A stretch of DNA of 14,892 bases from an uncultured Ruminococcus sp. (GCA_905202255.1 CAJKRH010000039.1:1-14892); one strand, 5' to 3'. Shown: positions 1 to 6,139, numbered from the stretch's first letter. Notes: generated by a model not told the origin, from the sequence alone. Translations and numbers: made by a program.

Positions 1-39
1 GTCTCGGCGACGCCGACACACATGCTTCGCATATGTGTC
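1..39 (-). repeat. Hairpin-box repeat, copy A
   Basis: Read on the minus strand, an 11-bp stem (plus 29-39 with 15-25) closes a 3-nt GAA loop and is followed without a gap by the box GGCGTCGCCGAGAC (14 to 1). One stem pair, 33 with 21, is a G-T wobble on the minus strand. Copies B (6626-6666) and C (267-303) have the same layout. Confidence 0.7.
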
Positions 40-266
40 AATCCCTCTTTTGAACTCTTTCTGTCGCCTCGCGGCGACCGGTGCGAACAAAGTGCCCCGA
101 CCGTCCCACTATAGCTTAGCCACGGCTACAGGTTCGAGACGCCCCCGCGCCGACTCGGATTTACTGCTATGCCATGTCGGGCTATGGCGAACCTCGCGGT
201 TAATATTTGGGTGCGCGTCTGGGCGCAAACATAGAGAGGGGAAAGACAGCTCCATCTGATGAGATG

Positions 267-303
267 AAGCAATGCGAAGCGTTGCTTGGCGTCGCTGAGA
301 CAG
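267..303 (+). repeat. Hairpin-box repeat, copy C
   Basis: The stem AAGCAATGC (267-275) and GCGTTGCTT (279-287) pairs over 9 bp with one T-G wobble around a GAA loop. It is followed directly by GGCGTCGCTGAGACAG (288-303). The outer stem sequence differs from copies A and B, yet pairing is kept and the 3' box is nearly identical. Confidence 0.7.
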
Positions 304-343
304 GCGATTCAGCCAAGTGCCACTTGCTCGGTATCACTATGAC

Positions 344-373
344 AAAAAAGAACGGCTTGCGCCGTTCTTTTTT
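344..373 (-). terminator. Rho-independent terminator of the first lipoprotein gene
   Basis: The stem AGAACGGC (349-356) and GCCGTTCT (361-368) closes a 4-nt loop and is flanked by A and T tracts on both sides. It lies 19 bases past the stop codon of the minus-strand lipoprotein gene. The symmetric A/T tracts mean it could also stop transcription from the left. Confidence 0.88.
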
Positions 374-391
374 ACATTATAATTTTAATTA

Positions 392-1528
392 TTATTCTGC
401 GGCGCGCTCTATGTTGCTCTTGTATTCCATGAGCTGTTCGGGAGATACGCCGAAGAGGATGTAGTCAATCTTTACGAAGTTGCCTTTTTTGATAAGACCG
501 CGTGTATCGCATCTTGCGACAACCTTTGCGGCGGAAATAGCTTCGCCTGCTGACCATGATGTGGTCTTGCCGCTGCCATCGCCCGCAATCATATTGCCGT
601 TGCCGTCGTCAACGAGGTTGTTGCCTGTTGTGGCAAAGACATTGTTCTTGCGCGCATATCCGGGAACATAAGAGCCAAGGATATGGAAACGGATGCATGT
701 GATATACTGCGCGGAGCCCTGCCAAATCCAGTTGTTGCCGGGACCTACGCCGTTGTCATCGGTGATTTCGTTGGCGCCTGTCGGGAGGTTGGATTCTCTT
801 GCTACATCAAATATAGCAATCTGATAGTTGTCATAGCCCTCTTTTGCCTTGCCGGGTGTAACATCCATAACGCAGGATGTGGTCGTAGACCAACCCTGTA
901 CAGTTGTGCTTCTCCAGAGGAAGCTTATCTTTGTATTCGGACCGCCGTTTACATAACGGATTTTCATATACTGATGGCAGCCGACCTTAGCCTGACCGGC
1001 ATGGATTTCCTGCGGGTCGTCAAACTCGTAATCCGCGGAAATATCTTCATAGCAAAGTGCATATGCGTTTACTATGGAGCCTACGGATTTGTAGTCGGTT
1101 GTGCGCATGGAACCGTAGTTGTAGCTCTGGAGAGCCGTAACTATGATGTTATCCTCATCATACTTGATGCTGACATACTTATCGTTGTATGTGAGCTTGG
1201 AGGTGAGGTATTCATGCGATGTGAGATTGTTCTCGGAAGCATATGACTTTGTACCGAAGTCGAAACGCGCAAAAACAGGCTCTGTGGAAATAGTTGTGGT
1301 TGTTTCCTCTGTAGTTGTGGTTTCTGTTGTAGTTGTTTCGGTCGTGGTTGTCGTAGCCTCTGTTGTCGTTGTAACGGTTGTTTCTTCTGTAGTTGTGGTT
1401 GTCGCTTCTGTTGTCGCCTCGGTCGTTGTGGTTGTGGTTTCGTCTCCGGGCTTTTCACCGCACGCTACCATGGCGAGAGCCGCTATCAGCATTGCCGCGA
1501 CAAGAAAAACAGATAAAAATTTTTTCAT
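392..1528 (-). CDS. Secreted lipoprotein with Thr/Glu-rich linker, paralogue 1 (function unknown)
   Basis: 378 aa. Residues 1-22 form a lipoprotein signal peptide (MKK, then a hydrophobic core) ending in a lipobox-like MVAC with Cys23 as the lipidated residue; Met at -3 is slightly atypical. Residues 31-82 are a low-complexity Thr/Glu linker that should hold the folded domain away from the membrane. Residues 86-378 are a beta-rich domain with ARFDFGTK (87-94), NNLTSHEYL, a GPGNNWIWQG motif (262-271), an Asp/Gly-rich loop near 307-320 and a C-terminal DYILFG. The domain is clearly homologous to that of the neighbour at 1908-3128. I do not recognise the family; a jelly-roll or carbohydrate-binding fold is only a guess. 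The ATG is preceded by AAAAGGAG (1536-1543) at good spacing. The gene has its own promoter and terminator, so it is probably monocistronic. Confidence 0.85.
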   Translation of the reverse strand: MKKFLSVFLVAAMLIAALAMVACGEKPGDETTTTTTEATTEATTTTTEETTVTTTTEATTTTTETTTTETTTTEETTTTISTEPVFARFDFGTKSYASENNLTSHEYLTSKLTYNDKYVSIKYDEDNIIVTALQSYNYGSMRTTDYKSVGSIVNAYALCYEDISADYEFDDPQEIHAGQAKVGCHQYMKIRYVNGGPNTKISFLWRSTTVQGWSTTTSCVMDVTPGKAKEGYDNYQIAIFDVARESNLPTGANEITDDNGVGPGNNWIWQGSAQYITCIRFHILGSYVPGYARKNNVFATTGNNLVDDGNGNMIAGDGSGKTTSWSAGEAISAAKVVARCDTRGLIKKGNFVKIDYILFGVSPEQLMEYKSNIERAAE

Positions 1529-1554
1529 GTTGATTCTCCTTTTTGTATTACGGA

Positions 1555-1574
1555 CTGCACAGGGATTTGTGCAG
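1555..1574 (-). promoter_or_regulatory. 5'-UTR hairpin of lipoprotein paralogue 1
   Basis: CTGCACA (1555-1561) and TGTGCAG (1568-1574) form a perfect 7-bp stem with a 6-nt loop. The predicted transcript start is near 1582, so the hairpin sits within about ten bases of the mRNA 5' end and upstream of the ribosome binding site. Such 5' hairpins often stabilise mRNA; that role is inferred here. Confidence 0.5.
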
Positions 1575-1588
1575 ATTTTGCTTTATAT

Positions 1589-1617
1589 ATTTTATCATTT
1601 TTCGATGCATTTGTCAA
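1589..1617 (-). promoter_or_regulatory. Sigma-A promoter of lipoprotein paralogue 1
   Basis: On the minus strand, TTGACA (1617-1612) is followed by a 17-base spacer and TAAAAT (1594-1589), with a TGN extended -10 just before it. The leader to the ATG at 1528 is about 54 bases. The neighbouring lipoprotein gene has the same -35, spacer length and -10. Confidence 0.85.
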
Positions 1618-1862
1618 TTGTACTTTTCGTTGAACAAGTCGGACTATAATTGTGCATATTTGCCAAAAGCAAGCTGCGCACTCATTTCATGCAAGCACAA
1701 CGATATCGCGGACGGTATGCCACGGCATCCGCGCCGCAACAGCGCTATCAGCAAACCGCACCGCTATGTCCTTGCCGCTTCATAAATATCACCACAGCCA
1801 TCATCTCCGCCGTCGCAACCGCAACACTGCGCCGTGCCGACTGCGACAGGAAGAAAACGCGC
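1618..1862. other. Intergenic sequence with no recognised feature
   Basis: This stretch upstream of the first lipoprotein promoter is richer in G and C than the flanking promoter and terminator. Several overlapping short frames are open on both strands, but none has a convincing ribosome binding site or a recognisable product. I see no repeat or RNA motif in it. Confidence 0.5.
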
Positions 1863-1892
1863 AAAAAAAGACGCCATCAAATGATGGCGTCT
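1863..1892 (-). terminator. Rho-independent terminator of the second lipoprotein gene
   Basis: AGACGCCATC (1869-1878) and GATGGCGTCT (1883-1892) form a perfect 10-bp stem with a 4-nt loop. On the minus strand it is followed by a run of seven T. It lies 15 bases past the stop codon. Confidence 0.92.
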
Positions 1893-1907
1893 TAAAATCA
1901 ATATTGA

Positions 1908-3128
1908 TTATTTGCTTGCTTCGTAAGCCTTTTCAGCTGCGCTCTTGTATGTGAGGAGCTGTTCGGGTGTAGAACCGAATACGATGTAGTCAACCTTGAT
2001 AGCGTTGCCGGCTTTGATAAGACCGCGTGTATCAAGAGCTGCTGTGATCTTAGCTTTTGTGAAAGCTTCATTAGCCTTCCATGTTGTAACCTTGCCGCTA
2101 CCGTCAGCTGCAATCATGTTGCCTGTGCCGTCGTCAGTCTTGTTTGTGCCGTCCTTAGCGAATGTGTTACCGCCACGAGCGTTGCCGCCTGCTGCCATAC
2201 CCATGAGGTGGAAGCGGAGACCTGTTACGAACTGGGAAGTACCCTGCCAAATCCAGTTGTTGCCGGGACCCTTGCCGTTTTCAGGTGTAAGTTCGTTAGC
2301 ACCTGTAGCCATGTTCATAGCATTGATTACATCATAGATAACTACCTGGTAGTTGTCGTCGTTGTTGAGGTAGTCGCTACCTGTCTTACCAGCTGCAACG
2401 GGAACGCATGCAACACCTGTTATGTAGTAAGCAGCCATAGATGTAGACTTGTACCAGAAACCGATCTTTGTGTTAGCGCTTGCGTTAACGAAACGAATCT
2501 TTATGTACTGGTGGAAGCCTTTCCATCTGCCTTCAACGCCTACATTTGCGCTTGTGTAAGGATAGTTATCCCATGTACCGAAGCCGCAGTGGATTTCCTG
2601 AGGATCTTCGAATGTGTAGTCAGCAGAGATATCATCGTAGATAAGAGCGAAGTTATTCTTGCTGTCCTGCATTGTGCTGTAGTTGTAGTCTGTGGTTGCG
2701 TATACGATCATGTTATCTTCATCGTAGTCAACCCAGAGGTAAGAAGCGTTGTAAGAAAGGTGAGACTTGAGGTACTCGTGAGATGTGAGGTTGTTTGCCT
2801 CAGCTTCTGTCTTTGTACCGAAGTCGAAACGAGCGTAGATACCTTCTGTTGTACCGGAGGTAACTGTCTCGATCGGACCGGATGTTGTGGTTGTTGTTTC
2901 TGTTTCTGTTGTGGTCGTTGTTTCTGTTGTGGTCGTTGTTTCTGTTGTGGTCGTTGTTGTTGCTTCTGTAGTAGTAGTGGTCTCGGTGGTCTTCTCAGTA
3001 GTGGTTGTCGAGGCAGTGGTATTTGTTGTTGTGGATTCGGTCGTCTGTTTTTCCTTGCCACATGCAACCATAGCGAGCGCAGCAAAGAGCATAGCTACTA
3101 CGAGAAAGAGTGATAAAAGTCTCTTCAT
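1908..3128 (-). CDS. Secreted lipoprotein with Thr/Glu-rich linker, paralogue 2 (function unknown)
   Basis: 406 aa from the ATG at 3128, chosen because AAAAGGAG (3139-3146) precedes it and a signal peptide begins there; the frame is open 15 codons further upstream without support. The signal peptide ends at AMVAC with Cys23. A Thr-rich linker spans about 29-90 and the folded domain about 97-406. It shares with paralogue 1 the ARFDFGTK start, NNLTSHEYL, DYDEDN, GPGNNWIWQG (287-296), an Asp/Gly loop (DDGTGNMIAADGSGK) and a DTRGLIKAG...DYIVFG end, and adds roughly 20 residues around 182-205. Many codons are of the kind favoured in highly expressed genes (GCT, GTT, GTA, AAC), more like the GAPDH gene than like clpC or yifB. 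The function is not recognised; an abundant surface lipoprotein, possibly glycan-binding, is inferred. Confidence 0.85.
   Translation of the reverse strand: MKRLLSLFLVVAMLFAALAMVACGKEKQTTESTTTNTTASTTTTEKTTETTTTTEATTTTTTETTTTTETTTTTETETTTTTSGPIETVTSGTTEGIYARFDFGTKTEAEANNLTSHEYLKSHLSYNASYLWVDYDEDNMIVYATTDYNYSTMQDSKNNFALIYDDISADYTFEDPQEIHCGFGTWDNYPYTSANVGVEGRWKGFHQYIKIRFVNASANTKIGFWYKSTSMAAYYITGVACVPVAAGKTGSDYLNNDDNYQVVIYDVINAMNMATGANELTPENGKGPGNNWIWQGTSQFVTGLRFHLMGMAAGGNARGGNTFAKDGTNKTDDGTGNMIAADGSGKVTTWKANEAFTKAKITAALDTRGLIKAGNAIKVDYIVFGSTPEQLLTYKSAAEKAYEASK
2903..2956. repeat. Three tandem 18-bp repeats in the lipoprotein linker
   Basis: The unit TTTCTGTTGTGGTCGTTG occurs three times without mismatch (2903-2920, 2921-2938, 2939-2956). 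It encodes a Thr/Glu hexapeptide period on the minus strand. The unit is a multiple of three, so gain or loss of copies would change linker length without shifting the frame. Confidence 0.9.
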
Positions 3129-3212
3129 GTGAAAAAATCTCCTTTTGGAATTAAAGAATTTTTTACCGCGCAAGATATCGTCTGAAAAACACCTCGCACC
3201 GTGATTACTAAC

Positions 3213-3241
3213 ATTTTAGCACCAAATCTTATTTTTGTCAA
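3213..3241 (-). promoter_or_regulatory. Sigma-A promoter of lipoprotein paralogue 2
   Basis: On the minus strand, a perfect TTGACA (3241-3236), a 17-base spacer and TAAAAT (3218-3213) with a TGC extended -10. The start point would be near 3206, giving a leader of about 78 bases. The architecture matches the promoter of the paralogue. Confidence 0.87.
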
Positions 3242-3416
3242 TAGAAATCGCAAAAAGAATCCGAAAAAAATCGTCCCTTTCCATGAAAAAACAGCATTTT
3301 TAATGAAAAAAGTCAAAATTATTCAGACCGTTGATGCAAAAACGAAGTAATATTGCTGGCAGAAGAAAGGCAATCTCATGCCGACAGGGTGTCCGCGCCT
3401 CTCATCTGTCGCCCTC

Positions 3417-3445
3417 ATTATACTACAAATGTATTCAAAAGTCAA
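3417..3445 (-). promoter_or_regulatory. Orphan strong sigma-A promoter in the intergenic region
   Basis: On the minus strand, TTGACT (3445-3440), a 17-base spacer and a perfect TATAAT (3422-3417). It lies about 290 bases upstream of lipoprotein paralogue 2, which already has a closer promoter. The transcript would start near 3410 and contain a CGACAG/CTGTCG stem. Only a short open frame without a ribosome binding site lies just downstream. It may be a second promoter with a long leader or the promoter of a small RNA. Confidence 0.6.
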
Positions 3446-3500
3446 TAGAAATATTCTGAAATTCTGTATATATAAGGAAGAGCGTTTTTATTCGGGTGAA

Positions 3501-3539
3501 AAAATGAGAAAAGGCACCGCAAAAAAGTGCGGTGCCTTT
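3501..3539 (-). terminator. Rho-independent terminator of the SpoIIQ-like gene
   Basis: AAGGCACCGC (3511-3520) and GCGGTGCCTT (3529-3538) form a 10-bp stem with an 8-nt loop. On the minus strand it is followed by a T-rich tract. It lies about 20 bases past the stop codon. Confidence 0.9.
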
Positions 3540-3558
3540 GCATTATTTATCGGTGGTG

Positions 3559-4239
3559 TCAGTCCTCAAAGCCTTCGGTCTTGAGGGAGTTTGCGGGGAT
3601 GAGAGAAAGCGGGTCTACGCTTGCGTCATCCTTGAGAATCTCGAAATGGAGATGAGGCGAAACGGAAATTTCAATCAGTGCAGTATCGCCGACAGAACCT
3701 ATCTGGTCGCCTGCATCGACTGCTTTGCCCTTTTCAAGTCCCTCGGGAACGGTTGTGGAAAGATTGCGGTAAACGCTCTTATAGCCGCCTGCGTGAGCGA
3801 TTATCACGCTCTGACCCATCATAGGGTCAAAGACGATGTCCTCTATAGCGCCTGCCGCCGCCGCATATACGGGAGAGCCTGCATCTGCCTGAATATCGAT
3901 GCCGCAATGTATTCTGTAGTCCTCCATTGTCGGAGAGAAAACGGGGATATCGGCGGAGTAGCCGTATGCGACCGAGCCTGCCGTTACGGGGCAGAGAAAA
4001 TCAACTGTCGGCGTAACTACGGGGTTGTCGCTGCCGCTTGTACCCGTGGTCTGTTCGGGTTCTGTCTGCGTGGTTGTCTGCTCGGTCTTTTTGGAAGAGG
4101 AGGTCGTATGCTCGGAGGGCTTGTTCTTTCTGCCCACGGAAAAAGCGATTATCGTGATGCAGAGCGTTGCCACGAGGAGCAGGGCAAGCGCAATGGTAAG
4201 TCCCTTGTTCAGCTGTCTTTTTCTTTGGTTTACATTCAT
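3559..4239 (-). CDS. spoIIQ: Membrane-anchored M23/LytM domain protein, SpoIIQ-like
   Basis: 226 aa. A short basic N-terminus precedes one membrane helix (about 13-35), a Ser/Thr/Glu linker (41-70) and a LytM (peptidase M23) domain (about 80-215). The zinc ligands are present: His111 and Asp115 in HCGID, and His198 in HLHFE, with catalytic His196. The other usual active-site His (in a YxHL motif) is Asn159 (YRNL). The single N-terminal helix, the YxNL form and the GDTALIE stretch before HLHFE resemble SpoIIQ, the forespore membrane protein that pairs with SpoIIIAH across the engulfment septum. The ATG at 4239 fits AAAGGA nine bases upstream; the in-frame TTG at 4245 lies too close to it. A sigma-F-like promoter precedes the gene, as expected for SpoIIQ. 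spoIID and spoIIID are not adjacent, so a general cell-wall endopeptidase remains possible. Confidence 0.75.
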   Translation of the reverse strand: MNVNQRKRQLNKGLTIALALLLVATLCITIIAFSVGRKNKPSEHTTSSSKKTEQTTTQTEPEQTTGTSGSDNPVVTPTVDFLCPVTAGSVAYGYSADIPVFSPTMEDYRIHCGIDIQADAGSPVYAAAAGAIEDIVFDPMMGQSVIIAHAGGYKSVYRNLSTTVPEGLEKGKAVDAGDQIGSVGDTALIEISVSPHLHFEILKDDASVDPLSLIPANSLKTEGFED

Positions 4240-4285
4240 TTTCAAAATTCCTTTCTGCCTTTCGGCACCTAAAATCGACTGTCTA

Positions 4286-4314
4286 TATTTTCGCCCGAAA
4301 ATTCCTCTTTATAC
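4286..4314 (-). promoter_or_regulatory. Sigma-F-like (forespore) promoter upstream of the SpoIIQ-like gene
   Basis: On the minus strand, GTATA (4314-4310) and GGCGAAAATA (4295-4286) are separated by 14 bases. The downstream box fits the B. subtilis sigma-F -10 consensus GGNNANANTR at every fixed position, and GTATA fits the -35 GYWTA. The spacer is about one base shorter than typical. The leader to the ATG at 4239 would be about 40 bases. Confidence 0.55.
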
Positions 4315-4343
4315 ATTTTTTGCAAAAAATAAGTTTTAGCCTG

Positions 4344-4420
4344 CCCTCAATAAAGTTTTCGCCCGCCTTTAAAGTTTCGCTCAAGCCTTTTTAAAGGCTT
4401 GACCTAAACTTTATTGAGGG
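4344..4420. repeat. Nested palindromic element with a 15-bp outer stem
   Basis: CCCTCAATAAAGTTT (4344-4358) is perfectly complementary to 4406-4420. Inside lies a second inverted repeat, TCAAGCCTTT (4381-4390) with AAAGGCTTGA (4393-4402). GCCTTTAAA (4365-4373) could instead pair with 4390-4398, giving a competing fold. No T tract follows on either strand, so it is not a standard terminator. It sits between the small Cys-rich gene and the SpoIIQ-like promoter and looks like a dispersed repeat. Confidence 0.75.
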
Positions 4421-4444
4421 TGGGCAAAAATTCAATCCGTACGC

Positions 4445-4469
4445 AAAAAAGGAAGCCGGAGCTTCCTTT
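4445..4469 (-). terminator. Rho-independent terminator after the Cys-rich gene
   Basis: AAAGGAAGC (4448-4456) and GCTTCCTTT (4461-4469) form a 9-bp stem with a CGGA loop. On the minus strand a run of six T ends the hairpin. It lies 16 bases past the stop codon and probably ends the dacF-like transcript. Confidence 0.9.
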
Positions 4470-4485
4470 CCCGATATTGATATTA

Positions 4486-4722
4486 TTATCTTCTTTTGTG
4501 CTTTTTCATCGCTTTCGATTTCGGGCACATGAGCATCGCCATGAAATATACCATCATTGAAAAACCGACGGCGGCTATCAGCAGGTCGCAGAGGCAGATA
4601 TCGCAGTCCATACTTGCCCCGATGCGCATTTTTTTCTTTCCGCAGCCGAAATCCGCATGACAGCTTTTATTGCATTTCACAGGCACATTCAGCATTTTCA
4701 GCTTTTTTACCGCATCGCGCAT
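4486..4722 (-). CDS. Small Cys-rich membrane protein (function unknown)
   Basis: 78 aa from the ATG at 4722, chosen because GGAGAAG lies six bases upstream; a longer version from GTG at 4770 has no properly spaced ribosome binding site. The N-terminal half is basic with Cys17, Cys21 and Cys27 (KCNKSCHADFGCG), followed by a CDICLC cluster (Cys40, Cys43, Cys45), one hydrophobic helix (about 46-65) and a very basic C-terminus (KKHKRR). The cysteine spacing could bind a metal or form disulphides, but no family is recognised. It lies 103 bases downstream of the carboxypeptidase gene on the same strand with no clear terminator between, so the two may share a transcript. Confidence 0.65.
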   Translation of the reverse strand: MRDAVKKLKMLNVPVKCNKSCHADFGCGKKKMRIGASMDCDICLCDLLIAAVGFSMMVYFMAMLMCPKSKAMKKHKRR

Positions 4723-4778
4723 TTTCTTCTCCACAGGGCAGAGAATTTTATTGAAATCCGTAAAAATCACATCCTTTC

Positions 4779-4806
4779 GGAAATACTTTTCGTTTTCAGT
4801 ATTTCC
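4779..4806 (-). other. Hairpin between the carboxypeptidase and Cys-rich genes
   Basis: GGAAATAC (4779-4786) and GTATTTCC (4799-4806) form a perfect 8-bp stem with a 12-nt loop. No T tract follows on the minus strand, so readthrough or mRNA processing is likelier than termination. Confidence 0.45.
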
Positions 4807-4825
4807 TCTTTCGGTGCGATATATG

Positions 4826-6139
4826 TCATTTTTTAATCGAGGCTTTTTTCATATAAATGTAAATTCTGACAAGCGTAAAAATGACGGCGGCAAGTATCAG
4901 CGAAATAAGTGCGATGACAAAAAACGGACTGCCGAGCATTTTTTTCATATAAGCTTTTGCCGCGAGGCTGTCGCTTTTCCGAACGGAATATTTTGTCACT
5001 ATCCCTGTGCTTCCGACCTCCTTGCCGTCTACGACGACGGTGAGCGTGCCGACGGAAGTGCCTTTTTCGGCGGGCGCTTCTATCGAATCTTTATCGAAAT
5101 GCGGGCGCAGTTCCACCGTTGATATATCAAAATCCTTTGGCAGATAAGCATAGACGGCGGAAGCAGGCGCTAGAGTTACGCTGCTGTATTCATCGCAGAG
5201 CGAAACGGGAATTTCCCAGAGCACTGTGCCTTCGCTGACGACTTTTTTCATTTCATATGCATCAAGTGCCCAATCGAGCAGATTTCGCACATCGTAATAT
5301 GCGGTGATATCGCCTTTGTCGTTTTTTGTCCCGCCCATGACGACGCATATATAATTAAAGGAAGATTCCGCGCCCGAAACAATGCAGTAACCGCCGCTTT
5401 CCGTTTGCCCCGCGCTGATTCCTTTTGCCTTGGAATAGATATATTTTATCTGATTGTGATTGGAAATAAGATGATTGCGCGTCCAGATTGTCCGCGCATC
5501 ACTCTTGTTTGTGGCGGGCATTTCGTATTTTTTCGTTTCGCATATTTTCATGAATTCCGGCATGGAATATGCATATGCGGAGATTATCGCGACATCGCGC
5601 GCGGTTGTATAAGCCGTGACATCGTCAAAACCCATAGGATTTTTGTAGAGAGTGTTTGTCGCGCCGAGCGCTTTTGCTTTTTCTGTCATCATAACGGCAA
5701 ACATGGCATTCGCTTTTGCTATTTCAAAGGCGAGAACCTGCGCGGCATCGTTTGCCCCGCCCACAAGAAGACCATAGAGCAACTGGCGCACTGTGACGAC
5801 CTCGCCGACCTTGAGATTCATAGTGGTGCTGCCCTCAAGTCCGCGCACGGCGGAATAGATGACGGTTATCTCATGGTCGAGGTTGCCCGAGAAATATTCA
5901 AGCGCGATGATGCCTGTCATTATTTTTGCGGTGGAAGCAGGCTGAATCCTTTCCTCTGCCGCCTTTTCATAGATAAAAACGCTGTTTTCCGTATTATATA
6001 CGGCAGCATGTGGCGAATACACGCTTTTTTCATAATCGGCATATATTGGCATGGAGGAGAAAATGAAAAGCGCGACGAAAAGCACGGCAAAAAATGCCGC
6101 GGACGCGCGTGCAGTCTTTTTTTGTGCGGATTTTTTCAT
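4826..6139 (-). CDS. D-alanyl-D-alanine carboxypeptidase family protein (PBP5/DacF-like, peptidase S11)
   Basis: 437 aa. A signal peptide (about 14-34, ending IYA) is followed by a penicillin-binding S11 domain, a beta-rich PBP5 C-terminal domain (about 295-390) and a C-terminal membrane helix (405-425) with a basic tail. The active-site motif S69-T-A-K72 is intact within PASTAKIM. The family removes the terminal D-Ala from peptidoglycan stem peptides outside the membrane. Two motifs are odd: the SxN position reads G128-A-N130 (GGANDAA), and where KTG is expected the sequence reads S242-A-G244 (KGISAGQTESGGYC). This may be a divergent subgroup or an enzyme with changed activity. The ATG has AGGAGG five bases upstream. 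No convincing promoter was found; the upstream region is repeat-rich. It is the first gene of a possible two-gene transcript. Confidence 0.88.
   Translation of the reverse strand: MKKSAQKKTARASAAFFAVLFVALFIFSSMPIYADYEKSVYSPHAAVYNTENSVFIYEKAAEERIQPASTAKIMTGIIALEYFSGNLDHEITVIYSAVRGLEGSTTMNLKVGEVVTVRQLLYGLLVGGANDAAQVLAFEIAKANAMFAVMMTEKAKALGATNTLYKNPMGFDDVTAYTTARDVAIISAYAYSMPEFMKICETKKYEMPATNKSDARTIWTRNHLISNHNQIKYIYSKAKGISAGQTESGGYCIVSGAESSFNYICVVMGGTKNDKGDITAYYDVRNLLDWALDAYEMKKVVSEGTVLWEIPVSLCDEYSSVTLAPASAVYAYLPKDFDISTVELRPHFDKDSIEAPAEKGTSVGTLTVVVDGKEVGSTGIVTKYSVRKSDSLAAKAYMKKMLGSPFFVIALISLILAAVIFTLVRIYIYMKKASIKK

Larger units (their letters stand above)
1..303. repeat. Gene-free hairpin-rich segment with inverted ends (candidate MITE)
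   Basis: The left end reads GTCTCGGCGACGCC (1-14) and the right end holds GGCGTCGCTGAGAC (288-301), inverted repeats with one mismatch. Each end is directly followed inward by a hairpin (15-39 and 267-287). Inside are further palindromes: GTCGCC/GGCGAC at 63-78 (a GCGA tetraloop if read on the minus strand), GCCAT/ATGGC at 171-188 and TGCGC/GCGCA near 212-227. No ORF here has a recognisable product or a credible ribosome binding site. The layout fits a small non-autonomous mobile element or paired REP-like units. The window starts exactly at the left end, so the outer flank and any target duplication cannot be checked. Confidence 0.5.

Noticed and set aside
125..150. GGTTCGAGAC, similar to a tRNA T loop
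   Set aside because: The flanking bases do not form a 5-bp T stem, and no acceptor or anticodon arm fits around it.
255..280. CTGATGAG followed by a hairpin, similar to a hammerhead ribozyme core
   Set aside because: The required GAAA after stem II is missing (the sequence reads CGAAGC), no NUH cleavage site in a closing stem was found, and a permuted version would leave only about a dozen bases for stems I and III.
1143..1649. Plus-strand open frame with long Val runs over the first lipoprotein linker
   Set aside because: It is the antisense of the Thr/Glu linker codons; it has no ribosome binding site and the minus-strand gene has signal peptide, promoter and terminator.
2208..3113. 301-codon plus-strand frame with many Cys over the second lipoprotein
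   Set aside because: It is antisense to a well supported gene, and the Cys-rich part comes from the linker repeats.
3378..3584. Short plus-strand frame before the SpoIIQ-like terminator
   Set aside because: It reads through the terminator hairpin and has no ribosome binding site or recognisable product.
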